From: Paenibacillus dokdonensis
GTDB taxonomy: Bacteria > Bacillota > Bacilli > Paenibacillales > Paenibacillaceae
Direction: 5' to 3'
Assembly (NCBI RefSeq): GCF_004916975.1
Contig: NZ_STGQ01000003.1
Span: 1-64,000 of the forward strand
Length of the DNA: 64,000 nucleotides
Below are positions 58,669-64,000 of the stretch, piece by piece. The position numbers were made by a program, and so were the translations under genes. The notes beneath the pieces were generated by a model, which made no database searches, was not told the DNA's origin, and saw nothing but the letters and a program-made list of their open reading frames with translations. The first letter of the stretch is position 1; every line of letters begins with the position of its first letter.

Positions 58669-58973
58669 CGAGGGACTAGCCATTTGGGCACGTCGGAGCA
58701 TAAACATCGTTAGCATCTACTTCGCAGTCAGCCCAAAGCGCTGTATCCCTCTGAGGAGTATTTTTTTGAGCTAAGCGCTCCGCATACGAATCATTCCTCC
58801 GATCGCTGTTGCCACCGAGTTTATTGAATAATCCAAGTTGATGTAAACTCGGGGACATAGGTTATGCTTCCGATGTAGCTTTCCTTCTGGAAAGCTTTTA
58901 GGCGACCACTTCGCTTCTTCCGAATTGATTCGTCCGCTCCGCTGCTTTGGAGTAAAACCTAGTTTACTAAGTC

Positions 58974-59001
58974 ACTCAGTAGAGAGTGTTTTTTTATTTC
59001 C
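58974..59001 (+). terminator. Terminator-like hairpin ending repeat copy 2
   Basis: CACTC and GAGTG pair around a six-base loop that differs by one base from copy 1, followed by a longer T-tract (TTTTTTTATTTC). Confidence 0.6.
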
Positions 59002-59066
59002 TCGGAGGGACGGCGCCCCATCAGGGTTCGTCGGAGCATATGCTTCGTTAGCATCTGCATCCAGAA

Positions 59067-59161
59067 ATGAATCTCTATATCCGGGAGGGCAGTACCGTTC
59101 CAGAAGGAACTGAGGCGCTCTGTTTTTTGTCATAATTTATGTTGTTATGGCTAAATTTAAT
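59067..59161. other. Short spacer between the repeat and the TetR gene
   Basis: No gene seen. It contains GTTCC-AGAA-GGAAC at about 59097-59110 followed by a run of T's at 59123, possibly a terminator serving the TetR gene from the other side or the end of the repeat region. Confidence 0.3.
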
Positions 59162-59725
59162 TTAACCTATCTTCAATGGGATCAGCTGATTCATCTCCAG
59201 AAGGCTCCATAACCGGTCCGTCAATTCTTCCGTAGAACATGGCATGGATTGATTGAACCACCACTCAATCACACCGACAATCGCCGAACTCATGAATTGC
59301 GCATATATCGATTTGCTCAGGTCATCTACGCTTAAATTGGTTTCGTCCATCTGTTCCATGATCTGTTTATTGATCATGCTGTTCAGATGAATCCTGAAGG
59401 AAGAAACGTCTTTAATGCTCAACAAGGTCTTATATAATGCAGCGTTTTGCTTGATTTCTTTAATCGTATGGTGCAAGAAAGTCTTCGTTGGAATTTCCGT
59501 CGCATCCACGGAGTAACAGATGTTCATCAAATGAGTCAGTTGGGCTTCTATGAACTTATCCAATAGATCGTATTTGTCCGAGTAATGCGAATACACGGTG
59601 CCTCGATTGACGTCGGCACGCTCCGCGATATCGTTGATCGTTATTTTCTCGAATTCTTTCTCCGCTATCAGTTGCATTAAGGCATTCATTATGGCTGCTT
59701 GATTTTTTTTGATTCTTCTATCCAC
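59162..59725 (-). CDS. TetR-family transcriptional regulator
   Basis: A 187-residue repressor. The N-terminal HTH (about 20-55) reads KITINDIAERADVNRGTVYS followed by HYSDKYDLLDKF. The C-terminal ligand and dimer domain resembles the TetR_C group of YxaF/KstR-like proteins only loosely. It is divergent from the ketopantoate-reductase-like gene, with 150 bp between, which is the usual layout for a TetR regulator and its target. The ligand is unknown. Confidence 0.9.
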   Translation of the reverse strand: MDRRIKKNQAAIMNALMQLIAEKEFEKITINDIAERADVNRGTVYSHYSDKYDLLDKFIEAQLTHLMNICYSVDATEIPTKTFLHHTIKEIKQNAALYKTLLSIKDVSSFRIHLNSMINKQIMEQMDETNLSVDDLSKSIYAQFMSSAIVGVIEWWFNQSMPCSTEELTDRLWSLLEMNQLIPLKIG

Positions 59726-59875
59726 GAAGAGCCCACCTTTTTAAACAATTCATATTAATCTGTTGAAAAACCAACAAAACCGCTTAATCTAGCGATTGCT
59801 GCCGGTTAGTGTGACTGCTATCCTTACTTTATTCAATGAATGGTCAAAAATCAACAAATGTTCAATAAAGGGGAT

Positions 59876-60818
59876 ATGAAGGTGAGGATATTGGTTTACG
59901 GAGCGGGCGTTCTGGGCAGTTATCTTGCTCATGTATTGGTCCGCGGAGGGAATGAGGTTACCGTGCTGGCAAGAGGCAAGAGAGCCGTGCAACTGAAGAC
60001 GAATGGGCTTGTTATCCGACATTACTTTCAGCGTCGCAACACAGTCGATGAAGTAAACGTCATTCAAGAGCTTACTACCGACGATCTCTACGATCTCATT
60101 TTTGTTGTTATGAAATACAATGATTTCCCATCCGTTCTATCTATACTAGCCGAGAATCAGTCTTCCAATATCGTTCTCGTCGGGAATAATGCGGATGCCC
60201 TCGGGATGCGGAATGAAAATTCAAGAAAAAAGTAAGGAGAAGAAAAACGTCATTTTCGGCTTTCAGATTAGCGTCGGAATCCGGGAGGAGAACGGACGCA
60301 TGATATGCATCCGCGGAGGCGGGCAAATGATATTAGGCAGCTTAGACGGAGAGATCACAATAAAGCCTCTCCTAGAGAGCGCATTTAAGAAAGTGAAGTA
60401 TAAATTAGCTTATCATGAGGATATCGACGCCTGGCTTAAAAGCCATATCGTCACGATCGTTGCCTTGAACTCGGTTAGTTATCTTTACGACGGCGATTTA
60501 AAGAAAGCAACGAAGGACAAGAAACTCTTTAACCAAGCCATTTCCGCAATGGACGAGGGGTTTCGTCTATTGGAGAAGCTAAATTACACGATCACACCTG
60601 CCAGTCAGGTTATCCTTATTCGTAAGCATAGATGGATCACATACCTGGGTCTAATCTTCGTTCACAAATTGTCGTTTATGAAATTGATAGATGGTTCTTT
60701 CAGTGAAATTGCCGCTTTGTTCGAATCCTTCAAAAAGCTGAAAAAACATATAAATATCGAGACTCCTAATTGGGATGAGTTGGAGAAGCGAACGATGTCC
60801 AAGTTTGTTAGCCGCTAA
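59876..60818 (+). pseudogene. Ketopantoate-reductase-like gene with a frameshift
   Basis: The 5' part (59876-60235) encodes MKVRILVYGAGVLGSYLAHV with the GxGxxG NADPH motif. The 3' part, in the +1 frame and open from about 60189 to 60818, continues with IQEKSKEKKNVIFGFQISVG and a helical C-terminus. Together they give one ApbA/PanE-like protein of about 310 residues. The shift lies between about 60203 and 60235, where the first frame ends at TAA (60233). Deleting one T in GGAATGAAA would restore a single frame. It may be a pseudogene, a sequencing error, or two coupled chains (an ATG in the second frame sits at 60213). It is divergent from the TetR gene. Whether it acts on ketopantoate is unknown; many such genes next to TetR regulators are not PanE. 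Confidence 0.75.
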
Positions 60819-60898
60819 ACTCCCGAATCTCATTCCATCCAACTCATTAAAGCCATATTGCCTTTTCTAAAACATACCCCACTCGAACCACTACTAAA

Positions 60899-60938
60899 TA
60901 AAGCAGCAGCCACCATATGCAATGGTGGCTGCTGCTGT
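60899..60938 (-). terminator. Terminator after the ABC exporter genes
   Basis: AGCAGCAGCCACCAT and ATGGTGGCTGCTGCT form a 15-bp stem with a short loop, followed on the minus strand by TTTATTTAG. It is 34 bp after the last exporter gene. Confidence 0.85.
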
Positions 60939-60971
60939 CATTAGTTCTCTTTAAAACAAATGCATGCACGT

Positions 60972-62792
60972 CTATTCCTCTTCCGACGCCTGCCGCGCAT
61001 GAGTGTACAGCTGCTCATAGTAGCCATGCATGGCAATCAGCTCATCATGCGTACCCTCCTCGACCGCTCTCCCATCTTTCATGACCAGAATGCGGTCAGC
61101 ATGCATCACCGTCGATAAACGATGGGCAATGATGAGTGTCGTCCGTCCTTCGGATACGGTTTGCAGGGCGCTTTGCACCAGCTGCTCCGTCTGCGAGTCC
61201 AGATGCGCCGTTGCTTCGTCGAGAATCAGAATCCTAGGCTCGAATACCATAATACGCGCAAAGGAGATCAGCTGGCGTTCACCTGCGGACAATCCGCTTC
61301 CTCGTTCGGACAGCAGAGAGTCGTAGCCCTGCGGCATGCGCATGATCATATCATGTACGCCGACATGCCGGCATGCCTCCATGACCCGTTCACGGGTAAT
61401 ACTGTCTTGAAAGAGTCTGACGTTGTCCAGCACGCTCCCTGAGAACAGATACGGCTCCTGCTGGATCAGCCCGACAAGGCGGTGGAGCTGCTGTTGGGGA
61501 ATGTCGCGGATATCGATTCCATCTATCCGAATACTGCCCCTATTCACATCATAAAAACGGTTTAGCAGGCTGATCAGCGTGCTTTTACCAGCCCCCGTTG
61601 TACCCACAATACCGACCATCTCCCCTGCATCCAGATGCAGATCAAGATGTGGGATAACGGGTTTAGATGGTGCATATCCGAAGGTAATATGATCAAAATC
61701 CACTTTACCCAGGGCTTCATCCGCCTTCAGAACAGTCTTGTGATCAGGCAGTGGATCCTTTACGTCCGGCTCGGTGCTGAGTATTTTCCAAATGCGGTCC
61801 ATGGAAACCATCGTTGACTGAAACGTGTTCCACTGCATCGTGATCTGGTTGATCGGTTGGAAAAACTGGCGGATGTAGCTGGTAAAAGCGTATAGAACGC
61901 CAACCTCCATGCTTTTATGGAATACAGCCATCCCACCAAGCCAAACGACCAACACCAGAGCCAGGTTTCCTAAAATATCAAAGGTCCGGTTGAATAAAAC
62001 ATTGGCACGAACCTCTCGCATATTCCCTTCCCAATAACTTTCATTATGCTCATTAAACCGACGGGTCTGTTCTTCCTCCTGACGGAAAGTCTGAATCAGT
62101 CCCATGCCGGAGAGATTTTCTGCGATGAAGCCAATCAGCCGCGAAAGCCGGCTCCGGGTCACTTGGTAAGCCTCCCGCAGATAACGCCGGAACATGAAAG
62201 CGACCAGACCGATGACAGGCAAAATAATCAGCGAATACCATGCCAGTGTCGTATCCAGACGGAACATGAAATAAACGATGAGGACCAAGGTCATCCCGTC
62301 ACGAATCAGGCTCAAGAGCACCTGGGTAAAGAACTGGCTGATAGTCTCCGTGTCGCTCGATACATTCGTGACCAGGCTTCCGCGATGGACCCTGTCAAAA
62401 TATGACATTGATAGTTTGGAGATATGATGAAATAAGTCCTTACGGATTTTTGCCACAATGCCCTGACCGGCATACTGAAGCAAATTATTTTGAACATATG
62501 TGAACACAAAGCTTATAACAGAGATTCCCAAATAGATGCCCGCCATCATGGCGATAAAACCAATTTGAGCATTCCCTTTGGCCAGATGATCATCAATGAC
62601 GATTTTGACCAGATAAGGCTGGAGCAAATCCGCTGAAATCCCGAGCAGAGCACAGAAAAAAATGGCTGTAAACGTAAGCTTATGCGGTTTGGCATACTTT
62701 AATATATTTTTAAATGCTTCAAATGACTTTCCTTTGCTTCCGTCTGATGACTTCTTGCCCGCTAGAGCAGCGGCTGTTGAAGAATTAGGCAT
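60972..62792 (-). CDS. ABC exporter half-transporter (BmrD/YheH-like)
   Basis: A 606-residue half-transporter with six N-terminal membrane helices (about 35-325) and a C-terminal ATPase. Walker A is GTTGAGKSTLISLLN, signature LSAGERQLISFAR, Walker B ILILDEATAHLD with the catalytic Glu, and H-loop IIAHRLSTV. It overlaps the upstream half-transporter by eight bases. Its canonical Walker B, paired with a degenerate one in the partner, fits the BmrD role. It is shorter than B. subtilis BmrD (673). Substrates may be drugs or lipids. Confidence 0.88.
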   Translation of the reverse strand: MPNSSTAAALAGKKSSDGSKGKSFEAFKNILKYAKPHKLTFTAIFFCALLGISADLLQPYLVKIVIDDHLAKGNAQIGFIAMMAGIYLGISVISFVFTYVQNNLLQYAGQGIVAKIRKDLFHHISKLSMSYFDRVHRGSLVTNVSSDTETISQFFTQVLLSLIRDGMTLVLIVYFMFRLDTTLAWYSLIILPVIGLVAFMFRRYLREAYQVTRSRLSRLIGFIAENLSGMGLIQTFRQEEEQTRRFNEHNESYWEGNMREVRANVLFNRTFDILGNLALVLVVWLGGMAVFHKSMEVGVLYAFTSYIRQFFQPINQITMQWNTFQSTMVSMDRIWKILSTEPDVKDPLPDHKTVLKADEALGKVDFDHITFGYAPSKPVIPHLDLHLDAGEMVGIVGTTGAGKSTLISLLNRFYDVNRGSIRIDGIDIRDIPQQQLHRLVGLIQQEPYLFSGSVLDNVRLFQDSITRERVMEACRHVGVHDMIMRMPQGYDSLLSERGSGLSAGERQLISFARIMVFEPRILILDEATAHLDSQTEQLVQSALQTVSEGRTTLIIAHRLSTVMHADRILVMKDGRAVEEGTHDELIAMHGYYEQLYTHARQASEEE

Positions 62793-64000
62793 GCTGCAAT
62801 CCCTCCTGTTGAATCCGGTACAAAGAAGCGTATAAACCGTCTCTGCGTGCCATTAATTGCTCATGGTTGCCGCGCTGCACAATTCGGCCCTCATCCAGAA
62901 CGATGATCTCATTGGCATGCTGCACGCTGCTGATCCGATGGGCAATGATCAGTGTGGTTTTACCTTGCCTTTCTTTGACGAGATTGCTCAAGATCCCTGA
63001 TTCCGTCAGTGTATCCACCGCGCTCATACTGTCATCGAGGATAAGCAGCTCCGGTCTTTTCATCAGCCCCCTCGCCAAACTGGCACGCTGCCTTTGTCCG
63101 CCTGAAAGCGTAAGTCCGCGTTCTCCCAGTTTGGTTTGAAAGCCTTCCTTGAATGTATTCACGCTGTCCAGCAGTAAAGCCTGATCCGCTGCGTTTCGTA
63201 TCTGCTGCATGTTCGCCGACCGATCACTAAAAGCGATATTATCAGCAATGTCCGTACTGAATAAAAACCCATCCTGCGGTACATAGCCGATTTTCCTGCG
63301 CAGCGTTTCCAGAGATACTTCTGTGATGTCTTCCCCGCTTACACGTATGCTGCCGGCCGGAGGCTCGTAGACCCGAAGCAGCAGCTTCGCCAAGGTGGAT
63401 TTCCCGCTGCCCGTGCGTCCGATTAAGCCGATGGTTTGACCTTTCCGAATAGAAAAGCTAACATCTTCAAGCGCTTTTTCCGAAGCACCCGGATAAGAAA
63501 AATTCAGATGATTGATTTCAATATCTCCAACAGAACTCAGCTCGATGGCCGATTCATTGTCCCTCACGCTTGGCACTTCAGCCAGCAGACGGTTCACCCG
63601 CTCCAGGGATGCGCCCGAACGCTGCATCATATTGATAACGTTGCCAATTTGCTGGAGAGGTCCGGTCAGCATCCGCAGATAAAAGGTTAAGGCAACGAAG
63701 CTGCCGAGAGACAGATGATGCTGAATCGTCATGTAACCGCCAACAAGTAGCGAAACCACCAGCGACAAAGCCCCGAGAAAAGGCAGGATAGCCTGGAAAA
63801 GAGAAGACATCCGCACCAGGCGGAGCTGTGCTCCCCGGACGCCGTCAACGGTGCTGTCAAATCGCTGCTGGGCCGTTTCTTCCATGGCAAACGTCTTCGT
63901 CACGCGGATACCGCCAATTTGTTCATCCGCCGATTCCGTCATATTGGCCAGATTCTCCTGCACCTGCATGGATCTTTCGCGAATTCGCGGACCGAAGAAA
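62785..64000 (-). CDS. ABC exporter half-transporter (BmrC/YheI-like), 5' end outside window
   Basis: The frame stays open to the right edge, so the N-terminus and first membrane helices are missing; about 405 residues are seen. Visible parts: the coupling segment RIRERSMQVQENLANMTE, a conserved cytoplasmic helix (QIGGIRVTKTF), the last membrane helices, Walker A GRTGSGKSTLAKLLL, signature LSGGQRQRASLARG and Walker B LLILDDSMSAVD. In Walker B the catalytic Glu is replaced by Asp, as in BmrC of B. subtilis. It is expected to form a heterodimer with the downstream gene, one ATP site being degenerate. Confidence 0.88.
   Translation of the reverse strand, partial: FFGPRIRERSMQVQENLANMTESADEQIGGIRVTKTFAMEETAQQRFDSTVDGVRGAQLRLVRMSSLFQAILPFLGALSLVVSLLVGGYMTIQHHLSLGSFVALTFYLRMLTGPLQQIGNVINMMQRSGASLERVNRLLAEVPSVRDNESAIELSSVGDIEINHLNFSYPGASEKALEDVSFSIRKGQTIGLIGRTGSGKSTLAKLLLRVYEPPAGSIRVSGEDITEVSLETLRRKIGYVPQDGFLFSTDIADNIAFSDRSANMQQIRNAADQALLLDSVNTFKEGFQTKLGERGLTLSGGQRQRASLARGLMKRPELLILDDSMSAVDTLTESGILSNLVKERQGKTTLIIAHRISSVQHANEIIVLDEGRIVQRGNHEQLMARRDGLYASLYRIQQEGLQHA

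Larger units (their letters stand above)
58333..59066 (+). repeat. Tandem ~336-bp structured repeat, two full copies plus a fragment
   Basis: Copies begin at 58333, 58670 and 59005 (periods 337 and 335). Copies 1 and 2 are about nine-tenths identical by eye. Copy 3 stops after about 60 bp, at GTTAGCATCTGC. Each full copy keeps the same set of hairpins: CGGAGC...GCTCCG, CAGCCC-GAA-GGGCTG, CGAGTTT...AAACTCG and AGCTTTCC...GGAAAGCT. Each ends with CACTC-GGTAGA-GAGTG plus a T-tract on the plus strand. The open frames across it are short, antisense to the tRNA in one case, and not gene-like. Confidence 0.9.

Noticed and set aside
59726-59875. TetR operator palindrome in the divergent spacer
   Set aside because: Only short partial dyads (TTTATTCA...TGTTCAATAAA) are present; none is long or symmetric enough to call.
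60200-60240. Programmed -1 frameshifting at A AAA AAG in the ketopantoate-reductase-like gene
   Set aside because: The second part is in the +1 frame; a -1 slip would enter the third frame, which does not continue the protein.

Overview
The window is a chromosomal segment of a low-to-mid GC endospore-forming Firmicute, most likely a Paenibacillus or close relative. This is inferred from the gene content (six sporulation genes), the gene order and the codon style; I could not run a species search. Almost every gene lies on the minus strand, so transcription runs from high to low coordinates. It ends at the 5' tip of a 16S rRNA gene at the left edge.

Region 1 (1-2600): the start of an rrn operon with two tandem promoter candidates and a long leader, preceded by safA, a repeat-rich LysM spore-coat protein. 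Region 2 (2600-8450): an amino-acid supra-operon pheB-hom-thrC-thrB-pheA-ilvE with a near-consensus promoter. Region 3 (8375-9458): a complete IS30-family element with matching inverted repeats and a 4-bp flanking duplication, sitting between the pheB promoter and the obg terminator. Region 4 (9460-57930): a long block whose order follows the Bacillus subtilis chromosome: obg, spo0B, rpmA, prp, rplU, rng, spoIVFB/FA, minD/C, mreD/C/B, radC, maf, spoIIB, folC, valS, spoVID, hemL/B/D/C/X/A, engB, lonA, lonB, clpX, tig, ysoA. Differences from that order are an OpuC-type osmoprotectant transporter plus yebE between spoIVFA and minD, murC beside folC, a cobA-hemD fusion and a SirC-like gene in the hem operon, speH and two unrecognised genes between hemA and engB, ispG between lonB and clpX, and clpP between clpX and tig.

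Region 5 (58200-59160): a tRNA-Arg(UCU) gene followed by two tandem copies, plus a fragment of a third, of a roughly 336-bp non-coding, hairpin-rich repeat. Region 6 (59160-64000): an accessory-looking end with a TetR regulator, a divergent frameshifted ketopantoate-reductase-like gene, and a heterodimeric BmrC/BmrD-type ABC exporter that runs off the right edge.

The genes fall into connected groups. One covers cell shape, division and sporulation (Mre, Min, SpoIIB, SpoIVF, Spo0B, SafA and SpoVID). One covers haem and sirohaem synthesis from glutamyl-tRNA. One covers protein quality control (Tig, ClpP, ClpX, LonA, LonB). One covers aspartate-family and phenylalanine synthesis. RNA-level control is visible as a Val T-box before valS and a probable L21 leader before rplU. 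I found no CRISPR array, prophage or obvious new defence system. The most unusual items are the tandem structured repeat after tRNA-Arg, an apparent AUU start codon in ysoA, and the frameshifted gene near the right end.
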